From Bradyrhizobium manausense (lineage in GTDB: Bacteria; Pseudomonadota; Alphaproteobacteria; Rhizobiales; Xanthobacteraceae), in the NCBI RefSeq assembly GCF_001440035.1, contig NZ_LJYG01000062.1, positions 44,558 through 108,557 of the forward strand: 64,000 bases of DNA. Direction: 5' to 3'. Below the pieces are notes generated by a model, which saw nothing but the letters and a program-made list of their open reading frames with translations, had not been told where the DNA came from and made no database searches. This document shows positions 49,621 to 58,100 of the stretch, piece by piece. Both the position numbers and the translations under genes were made by a program. Positions within the stretch are counted from its first letter, which is position 1. Each line of letters begins with the position of its first letter.

Positions 49621-49832
49621 TGCAGTCTCCAGGAAGACGACCCCTTAGTGAGTAAGACTGAGCTGATGCTCCAGTTCGATCGCTTGGTCGGCGTTGGCTG
49701 CTCTCTGCACAGCGCCTTGCGCTCATCAATATCAGGCGTTTTCTCTACCTTGCGACGCATGTCATTGGCGAATTGTTGAAGTCCAGTTTCAAGCGTGTCC
49801 GTTTGCTTGAAACGCCTTCTCTTGAGTTTCAT
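49617..49832 (-). CDS. Small KRRRFK-type protein, perhaps frameshifted at the end
   Basis: The front ('MKLKRRRFKQTDTLETGLQQ', 'FANDMRRKVEKTPDIDERKA') matches the neighbouring 62-residue protein at 49.85 kb ('KRRRFKPSPSLEACLGEEAA'). After 'DERKALCRE' the sequence no longer fits; in another frame the expected helix appears ('RAANADQAIELEHQLSLT'). So the tail may be the result of a small indel. The 4-bp overlap with the next gene shows that the present frame could still be used. Confidence 0.5.
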   Translation of the reverse strand: MKLKRRRFKQTDTLETGLQQFANDMRRKVEKTPDIDERKALCREQPTPTKRSNWSISSVLLTKGSSSWRLQ

Positions 49833-49852
49833 ATTTCCTCCTAATCCGGTGG

Positions 49853-50041
49853 CTAAAGACCGCGCGAGTCCATCCAGTCGGTCATGTGAGAGCCAGTCTC
49901 ACACTGTCGTGCCCTCCTCAACACGTGGTCGCGCTTTGGTCCTTCCGGAAGCTCACGGGCTGCTTGGCGCAACTGAGCCGCCTCCTCGCCGAGACACGCT
50001 TCGAGAGACGGAGATGGTTTAAAACGGCGCCGCTTCTGCAT
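49853..50041 (-). CDS. Small KRRRFK-type protein
   Basis: From ATG 50041 the product has 62 residues: 'MQKRRRFKPSPSLEACLGEE', 'AAQLRQAARELPEGPKRDHV', 'LRRARQCETGSHMTDWMDSR'. This K-R-R-R-F-K ... L-L-R-x-A-R-Q-x-x-T-x-S-H pattern is, from memory, a frequent short protein in Bradyrhizobium. The rich basic N-terminus suggests RNA or DNA contact. The function is unknown. Confidence 0.65.
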   Translation of the reverse strand: MQKRRRFKPSPSLEACLGEEAAQLRQAARELPEGPKRDHVLRRARQCETGSHMTDWMDSRGL

Positions 50042-50346
50042 GCGCGCTCCTTTCCTTTTTTGGGAAGGCGGGAGCGCTGTGATGGGCGTCCTCGTCACCG
50101 ATGTTTGCCACGGGCCTTGCGGTGATGACCTTAGAGTACGCCATTACTTCGTCAGCCGAAACAATAAAGGTTAGGTCTTAGAAAATCCCTTAGGGCACTT
50201 GCGCGCAACCGTGAAGCAGCGATATTCAATTTCTGCAGTAAAAACAGGCTCAACCCACGTTGCTTTAGGCTTTTTGAGGTGCTTACTAAATTTGCTCTTC
50301 GAACTAATCACGTCGTTTAGAGAACACCGCTCCTGCTTGGTTAGGG

Positions 50347-50511
50347 CTAGTACCGTTGCAGCGGCTTCATCCGCTCCAACTCCTCGATTTCCTCAAACAT
50401 GGCGATCATGTCCGCCAACAATATCTGCGTCATCGGATCGGAGCTTTGGTCCGCGACCTTCCGATATTGCCTTATGCGTTCCCGCAGCATGCGCAGATCA
50501 TCTTCGTCCAT
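50347..50511 (-). CDS. 54-residue acidic helical protein
   Basis: A short frame with good composition ('DLRMLRERIRQYRKVADQSS', 'MTQILLADMIAMFEEIEELE') runs from ATG 50511 (GGAG four bases upstream) to TAG 50347. It is below usual length cut-offs and would be missed by many gene callers. It is probably a two-helix protein. No role known. Confidence 0.55.
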   Translation of the reverse strand: MDEDDLRMLRERIRQYRKVADQSSDPMTQILLADMIAMFEEIEELERMKPLQRY

Positions 50512-50901
50512 TCACTCCAGACGCGCTCGTAGACGTTTCGTTGCCGTTCAAAAGTGAACACAACGACGAAAATTTCAAAAGTAGGAGGCATGACATTGCC
50601 TCCCGCGCTCGGCGGCGCTTTCAAGCAAGTCGGCTCTCCACTAGAGAACAGTTACCGACTCGTTTCCCGTTCAAGAACTGCATCTCACCGTCAGGGCGCG
50701 CAAAAGTGCAAATTTGCACTTGGAGCGTAGCAAGCGCTCGCTGGCAGGCGTGGCGGCGACGCTGCGCGTCGTGGGTGCTCCAGGCATATTTCCTTTGAGG
50801 TGTCAGACAGGGGTTACACAGGTGCGCGGCATCCGGCGCATTCAGCGGGGAACATAGGCAGGGACTCGGCGTTTGCCCTAGGCTTTTAGCGAGGTCAGAC
50901 C
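50512..50901. other. Gap with an operator-like palindrome
   Basis: About 390 bp hold no defensible gene. The main feature is an 18-bp perfect palindrome listed separately. A 46-codon frame (about 50591) has AGGAGG only one base before its ATG, too close for good initiation. Confidence 0.4.
50704..50721. promoter_or_regulatory. 18-bp perfect palindrome
   Basis: AAGTGCAAATTTGCACTT is identical to its reverse complement over all 18 bases. It lies 180 bp before the small membrane-protein gene and 193 bp from the start of the leftward 54-residue gene. Its length and AT core suggest an operator for a dimeric regulator; as a hairpin it would have no loop. Confidence 0.6.
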
Positions 50902-51072
50902 GTGCTGCATCTTGCCATTTGCGTCATGCTGGTCTGGTTGGCCATCAATATCGCCTACGTCGCGCTGAGAATGAGAGCGACGCGATCCCCGCACGGCGGA
51001 AAGAACCTGAACAGTTCGATCGCCCCTTATCGCCCCGAGCTCGTTTCCCAGCATCGCCACATGCGGCGATAA
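50902..51072 (+). CDS. 56-residue single-pass membrane protein
   Basis: GTG start with GAGG eight bases upstream. The product begins with one hydrophobic segment ('LHLAICVMLVWLAINIAYVA') followed by a basic, hydrophilic tail ('LRMRATRSPHGGKNLNSS'). The positive charges after the segment predict a cytoplasmic C-terminus. Too short for standard cut-offs. No family known. Confidence 0.5.
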   Translation: MLHLAICVMLVWLAINIAYVALRMRATRSPHGGKNLNSSIAPYRPELVSQHRHMRR

Positions 51073-51449
51073 AGCTTTGACGCCGAGGGGATCACGGCCT
51101 CTAAGTCATGGATTTTCCAGCGATCTCAAGGGCCTAGGCCGCGGCTGGTTGGGGACTGGCTCCATAAATGGGCATTCCGTGCCCTTGAAGGCGCCCCCAT
51201 GCTGTCGCAGCGGGTGTTCGTGCTGATGCCGCTTCGAATTGAAGAGCAGGTCTGGGTGCCAGGGGCCCGATCCTTGGTTCCCTGTGCCAGGCCCCGGCAT
51301 CTCCCGGGCCCCACAAGTATGAGTAACGCCCCGCACAGCCTGACCAAAACCCGTTCCCATCCGTCCGCTCCGGTGGCTTCACTAAACCCTATCTTAGCGC
51401 GTCCGGGCTAGGATCTGCCGGAAGCCTCCTCAACTTCCCCCCGGGCAGG

Positions 51450-53033
51450 ATGAGACAACAGCGACCGACCATCGCGTTTGCAGCGCTCGTGCTTGCGAGC
51501 ACAGTCGTGTTCGGCTTGGCTGGACACCTTGCGGCGAAGAGCTTCATCCGCCACCAGCAGGCCCGTCAGCTCGACGAGTTGACCGAGGTCGTCCTGCGTC
51601 GCTCCGAATTTGCGGTCGAGTTCGCGGCCGCAAGTCTGACCGAACTCGGCAAGCGTGACGCTGTGAACTGCGAGCCTGCGACGCTCCAGGCCATCCGCCT
51701 CCATGTCTACCAGCGCTCGGCAATCAAGGACGTCCGCCTTGTCAATCCGGACGGCTCGGTGATCTGCTCGGCCTATTCCGAAACGCTGGAATTCGACGAG
51801 GGATGGGTCGACCGCCGGGAAATGCTCGCCTCGCGCGACGGGAAACTCTCACTGTTCCGCGTTCAGCAGTTCGGTGGCGACGCGCTTGGCGTTCTCAGGG
51901 ATATCAACAGCAGCGCTGCACTGGTCGCCATTGTCGGCATCAATGCCAGCCTGTTTGACATCATGCCGTCCGAGCTGCGCGGGCACAGCGAGGTGACCCT
52001 CTCCTTGAGCAACGGAGAGAAGCTTGGTGAGTTCCAGCTCGATGCCGACCAGCCACGGCGAAATTCGAAGCGCTTCGACAGGTCTTCGGACCGCTATCCC
52101 CTTCACACGACCATCGAGGTCGACGGCGCCGTCCTCTCGGCCTGGAATAGCGAAGCCTATTGGCCGGCACTAGCCGTCGCCGCCGGGCTTGGCGCGCTGT
52201 TCGGGATCCTGCTGGGACGAAGCCGCCGCACGGAGGGACCGGTCGCAGATCTCGATCGCGGCCTGACCGCAGGAGAATTCAAGCCGTACTATCAGCCCGT
52301 CTTCGATCTCAGGACGAGAGAGATCAAGGGCTGCGAGATCCTGGCGCGCTGGGTACGCGAAGATGGCTCGGTCGTCCCACCGATGAATTTCATTCCGCTT
52401 GCCGAGTCCAGCGGCCGCATCCAGGCCATGACCTGGCAGATCCTGAAATCAGCATTGTCCGACCTCCGGCCGCTGTTGAAAGCAGACAAGGATTTCAAGC
52501 TCTCCTTCAACGTCGTCCCCAAGCATCTCCTGAGCGCCGGCTTCGTCGAAACGCTTCGGCGTACCGTCTTGACGGCAAAAGTTGCCACCCGGCAAATCGT
52601 GATCGAGGTGACCGAACGCGACGAGCTCGACGATCTCGCGCGCGCGGCCGCCGTCGTGGCCGAGCTGCGCGAATATGGCTTCCACGTGGCCATCGATGAC
52701 GTCGGGGTCGGCCACAGCGGACTGTCGCGACTGAAGGGTCTGGGCGCCAACACGATCAAGATCGACAAATTCTTCGTCGACACGATCACCGTGGATGCAT
52801 CGACCACGACGATCGTCGAGATGCTGGTCGCACTCGCCAAGGACTTCCGAATGACGGTCGTTGCGGAAGGAATCGAGACGGAAGAACAGCTCCGCGCCTT
52901 GGTCGCCTCCGGTGTCGAGACCGGGCAGGGATATCTTGTCGCCGCGCCGCTGCCCTTTGCGAAGTTCAGCGAATTGATGGCGCCGCGTCATGCCGCGGCA
53001 GCGCAGGCAAACGACGCTGCGCTGGTGGCTTGA
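51450..53033 (+). CDS. CSS-motif EAL phosphodiesterase, membrane-bound
   Basis: The 527-residue protein has a TM near the N-terminus ('FAALVLASTVVFGLAGHLAA'), a periplasmic CSS-type domain with cysteines in 'DAVNCEPATLQ' and 'GSVICSAYS' (C-S-A where C-S-S is usual), TM2 ('LAVAAGLGALFGILLG') and a cytoplasmic EAL domain. The EAL site reads 'CEILARW'; 'LSFNVVPKHLL', 'VIEVTERDEL', 'AIDDVGVGHSGLS', 'IKIDKFFVD', 'VAEGIETEEQ' and 'GQGYLVAAPLP' follow. In PdeB/PdeC relatives the periplasmic disulfide state controls c-di-GMP hydrolysis. It is the only gene of its unit. Confidence 0.9.
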   Translation: MRQQRPTIAFAALVLASTVVFGLAGHLAAKSFIRHQQARQLDELTEVVLRRSEFAVEFAAASLTELGKRDAVNCEPATLQAIRLHVYQRSAIKDVRLVNPDGSVICSAYSETLEFDEGWVDRREMLASRDGKLSLFRVQQFGGDALGVLRDINSSAALVAIVGINASLFDIMPSELRGHSEVTLSLSNGEKLGEFQLDADQPRRNSKRFDRSSDRYPLHTTIEVDGAVLSAWNSEAYWPALAVAAGLGALFGILLGRSRRTEGPVADLDRGLTAGEFKPYYQPVFDLRTREIKGCEILARWVREDGSVVPPMNFIPLAESSGRIQAMTWQILKSALSDLRPLLKADKDFKLSFNVVPKHLLSAGFVETLRRTVLTAKVATRQIVIEVTERDELDDLARAAAVVAELREYGFHVAIDDVGVGHSGLSRLKGLGANTIKIDKFFVDTITVDASTTTIVEMLVALAKDFRMTVVAEGIETEEQLRALVASGVETGQGYLVAAPLPFAKFSELMAPRHAAAAQANDAALVA

Positions 53034-53195
53034 CCGAGGCGGCTGGTTCGAATTCGGACAGGCGCCGGACCACCCTGCATGGATGCGTCCCGGTGCGAAC
53101 CAGCAGTCATGAACGCTGCATCAGCGATCTCCGAGCTTTAACGATACTTTCCGCTTTTGAGAGCGGTACGCCGATTGGCCGGCTATGATGCCGCC

Positions 53196-53561
53196 ATGCG
53201 CCGAAATCACCTCATCGCAGCCTCGGCAATCTGCCTTGCCCTCATCGCCTACGCCACTTTGGCGCGGCTGGCGGGGCGGCCCGCGCTCATGGGTCACCAC
53301 GAGGCATATTGGGTCGTCGTCATCGAGCGCTTCAGTGCTTATGGCCTGCTGGGATTTCTTCTCTCCTTCTTGCTGCCGGGCCGCTTCGTTTTGGCGTGCT
53401 CGCTCGTCGTGGCCGTCGCAATGGGGCTGGAAGTGCTGCAGGCTCTGACACCTGATCGCGATCCCGGTCTGCTGGACGTTCTGCAAAAGGCAGCGGGAGG
53501 CACCGTAGGGGTCATCCTTGCCCAGACGATCCTGGCTTTCCTTCCCCGTCCGCCGTCCTGA
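53196..53561 (+). CDS. VanZ-like small membrane protein
   Basis: I choose the ATG at 53196 (121 residues); a TTG 13 codons earlier is less likely. Four hydrophobic segments ('LIAASAICLALIAYATLARL', 'FSAYGLLGFLLSFLLPGRF', 'VLACSLVVAVAMGLEVLQAL', 'AAGGTVGVILAQTILAFL') and the 'D-x-L-A-N-x-x-G' like 'LLDVLQKAAGGTVG' match the VanZ family, which is linked to lipid or teicoplanin resistance traits in other bacteria. Role here unknown. Confidence 0.75.
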   Translation: MRRNHLIAASAICLALIAYATLARLAGRPALMGHHEAYWVVVIERFSAYGLLGFLLSFLLPGRFVLACSLVVAVAMGLEVLQALTPDRDPGLLDVLQKAAGGTVGVILAQTILAFLPRPPS

Positions 53562-53614
53562 CGTGGGGAAAACCTGGCACGGGCGAAGCGTCAACGCGCC
53601 AGGATATCGGCCCT

Positions 53615-54061
53615 CTATTTCACCATCTGACCGCGCAACTCACCACCGGGATTCGCAGCCGTGTGAATGTTCGCGTACCACTTTCCGGCCAGCAGATCCG
53701 TCGCCTGGGTGTCAGTGAGTGTCGCGGTGCCCCGAATGGGGCTTTGCGCCGTTTTGAACGGCAGTGCGATGCCGGCGTTCTTGCCGGCTTCACCGGGCCC
53801 GTGGAAATGGGCGCCCATCGCGGGGCCCGACAGGCCGGTAAAGGTGATCGTATAGGTCAGCGTCTTGGTCTCGGTGTCGTAGGTGGCCTCTGCCTTACCC
53901 GAGCCGGCCGAATTGTTCGGAGGCACCTCGTTGCTGCCTTTCAGATCGGCCTGCAGCTTCACGACCTCTGCTCTTGCGGGAGCAACTGTGGTGATGAGCA
54001 GCCCTCCCAGGGTCGCCACTCCCAAAACGCGCACGCAGACGCAATGATTGGCTTTCCTCAT
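53615..54061 (-). CDS. Secreted CHRD-domain protein
   Basis: GGAGGAT precedes ATG 54061. The 148 residues start with a signal peptide ending at 'APARAEV'. The mature part is one CHRD domain: 'LQADLKGSNEVPPNNSAGSG', 'TLTYTITFTGLSGPAMGAHF', 'HGPGEAGKNAGIALPF' and 'LAGKWYANIHTAANPGGELR'. CHRD proteins are all-beta periplasmic or surface proteins of unknown activity. It is a monocistronic unit. Confidence 0.9.
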   Translation of the reverse strand: MRKANHCVCVRVLGVATLGGLLITTVAPARAEVVKLQADLKGSNEVPPNNSAGSGKAEATYDTETKTLTYTITFTGLSGPAMGAHFHGPGEAGKNAGIALPFKTAQSPIRGTATLTDTQATDLLAGKWYANIHTAANPGGELRGQMVK

Positions 54062-54220
54062 GGCATCCTCCTGCAGGCTCTTCGGCCCAACTCGGTTGAA
54101 ACACCGACCGCAGCCGTAAATTCCGGATGCGGATTTATGCCTGATTCGAGACGACAACCATCGCGGGAATCACGGCGGACGGCCAAGCCGGCTGGTCCCA
54201 TCCCCGGGAGTGCCCGGCGA

Positions 54221-54502
54221 TTAAGCCACCCCGCGCCTATGGACCTCGCTCGGCGCCGGCAGTTCCGCCATCTGCCGGTGTGTGGCCCGGAGCGCTTCGA
54301 TGGCGCAGTCGAGGTCAAAATCCGACTTGCGGACAGAGGCAAAAAACTTGGCCGTCAACGCCAGATCCAATTTCACGCGGGTTGCCCCGTCGCGGCTTTT
54401 GCGACGGTCAAGCGACAGGTGGATGGCCCGCAATCTCGCCTCGCTGCTGCTGCATTCACAAAGCGTGGCGAGTTCGTCATATGTCATCCAGATCTGAGCC
54501 AT
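54221..54502 (-). CDS. Small uncharacterised protein
   Basis: GGGACGGAC lies before the ATG. The 93 residues ('MAQIWMTYDELATLCECSSS', 'EARLRAIHLSLDRRKSRDGA', 'TRVKLDLALTAKFFASVRKS') begin like a winged or MerR-like recognition unit: 'TYDELATLCECSSSEARLRA' with 'R-K-x-R-D-G-x-T-R-V' as a wing. DNA binding is possible. Followed by 160 bp without genes, then the CHRD gene. Confidence 0.65.
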   Translation of the reverse strand: MAQIWMTYDELATLCECSSSEARLRAIHLSLDRRKSRDGATRVKLDLALTAKFFASVRKSDFDLDCAIEALRATHRQMAELPAPSEVHRRGVA

Positions 54503-54876
54503 GTCCGTCCGTCCCTTGTTATGGACCTCAGCCTAATTTTTCGGCTCTAAAAGTATTGTTGCTGCGAGCGCAATCCGTCGACATTTTCGTCGCACGATGG
54601 TCAATTGAAGCTGAATTAGGAGCGGTTTGCATGCGAAGCCAGAGGGTGCGATGGCGGAACCTCGAACGATCCGGGATATCAGCCTCCGGGCCTGCGCCGA
54701 AGCGAGACTACCCAGTTCTTTCGTGGCCTTGACGGACCAAGGCTTGCAGCTATCCAGGATGATCAAACACGATATAACGAAACCGGTCGACGATTGCGCC
54801 ACTTGTGCTTTGCGTGGACTTGCTGCTGGCGGCCTCAGCTGGATGGGTCGTTGCATTTGCGTTGGGGTAAAAGGAC
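54503..54876. other. Intergenic region upstream of galE
   Basis: About 370 bp between the leftward small gene and galE. Short frames exist but none has normal composition along its length. I see no convincing operator. Confidence 0.4.
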
Positions 54877-55863
54877 ATGACAGACCGACCGACTATCCTC
54901 GTCACGGGTGGCGCTGGTTATATTGGCGCGCATGCTTGCCGCGCCCTCGCCGCCGCCGGCTATCGGCCCGTGGTCTATGACAATCTCACGACGGGACATC
55001 GCAGCTTCGTCGCCGGGGAACTGGTGACGGGCGATCTGCTCGACGGCGCGACGCTGGCGCGCGCCTTTACCGACCACAAGGTGACGGCGGTGATGCATTT
55101 TGCGGCGGCAAGCCTCGTCGGCGAGTCCATGACCGACCCGCAGAAATACTACGTCAACAATGTCCAGGGTACGCTGTCGCTGCTGCAGGCGATGCGCAAT
55201 GCGGGCTGCCACCGCATCGTCTTCTCCTCGACCGGCGCGGTCTATGGCAATGCCGATTCCAAGGCGCTGTCCGAGGATTTCCCCTGCGTACCGATCAATC
55301 CTTACGGCGCCTCTAAATGGATGATCGAGCGCATGCTGGCGGACTATCGCGCGGCTTACGGTTTCGGTGCGTTCTGCCTGCGCTATTTCAATGCCAGCGG
55401 CGCCGATCCCGCCGGCGGCATCGGCGAGTTGCGCGACAACGAGACCCATCTCATTCCGCGCGCCATGATGGCCTTGCAGGGCCATGTCGAGTTTGCCGTA
55501 TTCGGCGACGATTACGACACGCCCGACGGCACTGCGATCCGCGACTACATCCACGTCACCGACCTCGCTGCAGCCCACGTCGCAGCGCTGAAGCTGCTGG
55601 AGACAGGACATGGCGGCGGCAGCTTCAATCTCGGCACCGGTTCAGGCTTCTCGGTGCGCGAGATCCTGAACGCCATCAAGCAAGAGACCGGACGCGAGGT
55701 GCCTCACACCGTCAAGCCGCGCCGCGCTGGCGATCCAACCTATCTCGTCGCGGATCCTTCTGCTGCGCGAAAAGTGCTGGACTTCGTGCCGCGCCATTCC
55801 GACCTGCCGACCGTGATCCGCACCGCCTGGGCCTGGCACCAGAAGGCGCATCCGCCCAAATGA
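54877..55863 (+). CDS. galE: UDP-glucose 4-epimerase
   Basis: AAAGGAC precedes the ATG. The 328-residue extended SDR has 'ILVTGGAGYIGAHACRALAA' (NAD site), 'FAAASLVGESMTDPQKYYVN', 'IVFSSTGAVYG', the catalytic 'YGASKWMIE', 'CLRYFNASGADP', 'DGTAIRDYIHVTDLA', 'GGSFNLGTGSGFSVREI' and 'PRRAGDPTYLVADPS'. It interconverts UDP-glucose and UDP-galactose. It serves surface glycans and galactose use. In contrast with the epimerase at 8.9 kb, all catalytic residues are intact. Confidence 0.94.
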   Translation: MTDRPTILVTGGAGYIGAHACRALAAAGYRPVVYDNLTTGHRSFVAGELVTGDLLDGATLARAFTDHKVTAVMHFAAASLVGESMTDPQKYYVNNVQGTLSLLQAMRNAGCHRIVFSSTGAVYGNADSKALSEDFPCVPINPYGASKWMIERMLADYRAAYGFGAFCLRYFNASGADPAGGIGELRDNETHLIPRAMMALQGHVEFAVFGDDYDTPDGTAIRDYIHVTDLAAAHVAALKLLETGHGGGSFNLGTGSGFSVREILNAIKQETGREVPHTVKPRRAGDPTYLVADPSAARKVLDFVPRHSDLPTVIRTAWAWHQKAHPPK

Positions 55864-55900
55864 TGAAGCTTGCGCTCAAGAGGCTGCAGCCGCCTGAGCG

Positions 55901-56353
55901 CTAATCGCGCGGCGATCCGAATGGCCCGGGCGCAAGCGGACGGCGCGGCCGGGACCAGCTGTCGCGCCCCTTGGGCAATTTGTCGGAGTTGAGCTTCACG
56001 ACCGCGCATTTGACGTCGGCCGCCACGACATCTTCCTGGCTGTAGATCAAGGTGCACTCGAACCTGACGTCAGGCGCCTCCTTTGCCGTGCCCCAGCACG
56101 TCGCAACCGCGCCGCTGCAATCACCAGAAAGATTGGCCTCGACTTCGTCTGGGCCAAACACGCTCGGATTGCCCTCGGTATGACGCTTCACGGTCAGGAC
56201 AGCCGTGAAGCGTTGCTGATCGACCTGATAGGAACCACCATAGGTGAAGAAGCTGTCGCTGCCGGAGATTCGTCCCTCGGTCAAATCGACAAGGCCAGTG
56301 CCCTGGCCACGCGGAGTTCTGAACCAGGCAGCGTATTTGCCGTCTCTCAGCAT
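55901..56353 (-). CDS. Uncharacterised protein, GrlR-like fold at the N-terminus
   Basis: From ATG 56353 the 150-residue protein starts 'MLRDGKYAAWFRTPRGQGTG' and goes on 'GRISGSDSFFTYGGSYQVDQ', 'RFTAVLTVKRHTEGNPSVFG'. The pattern D-G-x-Y-x-x-x-F-x-T-P-x-G-x-G-x-G ... G-G-S-Y resembles the GrlR family of small beta-barrel regulators found in T3SS settings and, more widely, in alphaproteobacteria. The C-terminus holds three cysteines ('GDCSGAVATCWG', 'FECTL') and a basic proline-rich tail. A frame extends 33 codons upstream, less protein-like. Role not known. Confidence 0.65.
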   Translation of the reverse strand: MLRDGKYAAWFRTPRGQGTGLVDLTEGRISGSDSFFTYGGSYQVDQQRFTAVLTVKRHTEGNPSVFGPDEVEANLSGDCSGAVATCWGTAKEAPDVRFECTLIYSQEDVVAADVKCAVVKLNSDKLPKGRDSWSRPRRPLAPGPFGSPRD

Positions 56354-56502
56354 GAAGACATCCGTCGTGAAATTCAGACGTACTTGCAATGATCCCTGGG
56401 GCGCGACAATGACCGATATGGCGCGTGTTCCGCCACGGTTAACGCCCTGCAAAGCCGGTTCCTAAAATTGCGGCGCAGGGCTGCGCCGCGACGGCGGCAA
56501 GC

Positions 56503-57165
56503 TCAAAACAATTCTATGCCGTCATCCGCAGGCTCGACTGCGTCGACGCGGCGCGTGGCGGCGCTCGACGACAGCCCAAAGGCTTGCAAGAAGTTCCTGT
56601 GGGCGTCGCGCTCGCGCTCCATCGTGTAGCGCGCGAAGAGATCGTCGAGCAGCGCCTCGTCCTGGAGCTGCGGCCGATGTGTGCCCGCGCTTGACGTCTC
56701 GAGGCGCGCAGCGACCGCGGGCAACGTTGCGGAGGACTCGCCGAGCGAGCTCATCAGGCCTTGCGCCGAATTCATCAGGCCCTCGAACTCGGCGCCTTCG
56801 TCGACGAGGCCAGCTTGCCGAGCCGTTCGTTGCCGGCCTCGACCTCGCGCAGCGCCTGGTGAATCTGCCTCCTCGACGACCGCCAACGCCTCATCGACCG
56901 AACGGCCTGCGCTCTAACAGGTCGCAATCAGGATCGAGGCCTGCGCCAGCGTCTGCTTGATGCGGGCGAGGAACGACGACGAGGAGCCATGCTCGCCGCC
57001 GAACAGCGAGCGGCCGTGACCGACGAGACTACTGGCATCATTCAGGATCGCGAACAGCGTACGGATGATCTGACTGATGTCGCCACCGAACTCGCGCTGC
57101 GCGTCCCTGAGCCGAGCCGCCTGAAGCGCGCGGATCGCATGGGCGCCGTCTTCGCTCGCGACAGG
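56503..57165 (-). pseudogene. Decayed gene for a soluble helical sensor-like protein
   Basis: Leftward, the sequence reads 'AHAIRALQAARLRDAQREFG', 'IIRTLFAILNDASSLVGHGR', 'SSFLARIKQTLAQASILIAT' then C and a TAG stop, then 'SAGRSVDEALAVVEEA' in the same frame. A shift follows into an arginine-rich stretch and then 'DEGAEFEGLMNSAQGLMSSL', 'TLPAVAARLETS', 'LLDDLFARYTMERERDAHRN', 'DDGIELF'. The two halves belong to one long helical protein, perhaps of the methyl-accepting type, from which a middle part is deleted. The 127-residue frame at the 3' end is only its tail. Confidence 0.7.
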
Positions 57166-57415
57166 CGTGGGGACGGGGCCCGGCTCCCGGGCCGGACGCC
57201 CCCCGGACCGGGCCGTCGCAACGGCGGTCCGACATCGGGCCCACGGCCGGGATTTGCGGCACCGCCCATTTCTGTCATCACAGGCTTGAACCTGTTCCTG
57301 CTAGGCTGCATCAACACCAGGAGTGATTCTGATCACACTTGGCTCGGTCATCCCCTGTTAGGCTCGCGTCGGGACCCGGGTCAGTCACACACCGTTCGAA
57401 CTGGAAGAGACAGTC

Positions 57416-58084
57416 ATGAGAACCCTGATCGGCGCCATCGTCGGCGCGATTTGCCTCGCCGCCCCCGCCGTCGCGGAGACACCGGCCGCGATCGTCGAGG
57501 ACGTGCAGGGCAAGGTCGACGGTATCGAATTCATGGATTACGTGGCGCCGGGCAAGATCATCAAGCTCGGCCCCAAGGCCGGCGTCACGCTCAGCTACCT
57601 GAAATCCTGCCTGCGCGAGACCATCACCGAAGGCGTGGTGCTTGTCGGCACCGAGCAGAGCACCGTGCAACTCGGCAACGTCCAGCGCGTCAAGGTATCG
57701 TGCGATGCCAACGCCGCGCAGCTCTCCGAACGCGAGGCGAACCAGAGCGCCGCGACCACGTTTCGCACCATGCGATCCGATGCCGGCAGCGCGCCGGCGA
57801 AGCTGCCGACGATCTACGGCACCGCGCCGCTGATCCAGGCCAAGAGCGGCAGCACGCTGGTGATCGAACGCACCGACGGCAAGGAGCCCGCGATCAGCCT
57901 GCCGCTCAAGAGCGACATCATGGTCGCCGGCAAATTCTTCGACCTCTCGAAGGCCGGAAAGTCGCTGACGCCGGGCGGCAGCTATCTCGCAAAACTCGGC
58001 AACAAGCGCTACACCTTCCAGGTCGATGCCAGCGCCACCGCGTCGCCGACGCCGATCATCGGGCGTCTGCTGCGGTTCGAATAG
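57416..58084 (+). CDS. Secreted FecR-like protein, partner of the cyclase gene
   Basis: The 222-residue protein starts with a signal peptide ('MRTLIGAIVGAICLAAPAVA', cleavage near A-E-T). The mature part has 'AIVEDVQGKVDGIEFMDYVA' and 'KIIKLGPKAGVTLSYLKSCL', the FecR-like beta-helix start (G-x-v ... G-d-x-i-x-l-G-x-x-g-x-l-x-l). Two cysteines ('KSCLRETI', 'VKVSCDAN') may form a disulfide. It ends 16 bp before the cyclase start, so they form an operon. It may give periplasmic input to the CHASE2 domain; that is inference. Confidence 0.85.
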   Translation: MRTLIGAIVGAICLAAPAVAETPAAIVEDVQGKVDGIEFMDYVAPGKIIKLGPKAGVTLSYLKSCLRETITEGVVLVGTEQSTVQLGNVQRVKVSCDANAAQLSEREANQSAATTFRTMRSDAGSAPAKLPTIYGTAPLIQAKSGSTLVIERTDGKEPAISLPLKSDIMVAGKFFDLSKAGKSLTPGGSYLAKLGNKRYTFQVDASATASPTPIIGRLLRFE

Positions 58085-58100
58085 GTCCGCGACTATAGCG

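Noticed and set aside
50199..50798. Rightward 199-codon frame
   Set aside because: Composition is not protein-like, and a better leftward 54-residue gene lies inside.
56503..56886. Intact 127-residue gene
   Set aside because: Upstream sequence in the same direction continues the same protein across a stop and a deletion, so this is the tail of a pseudogene.
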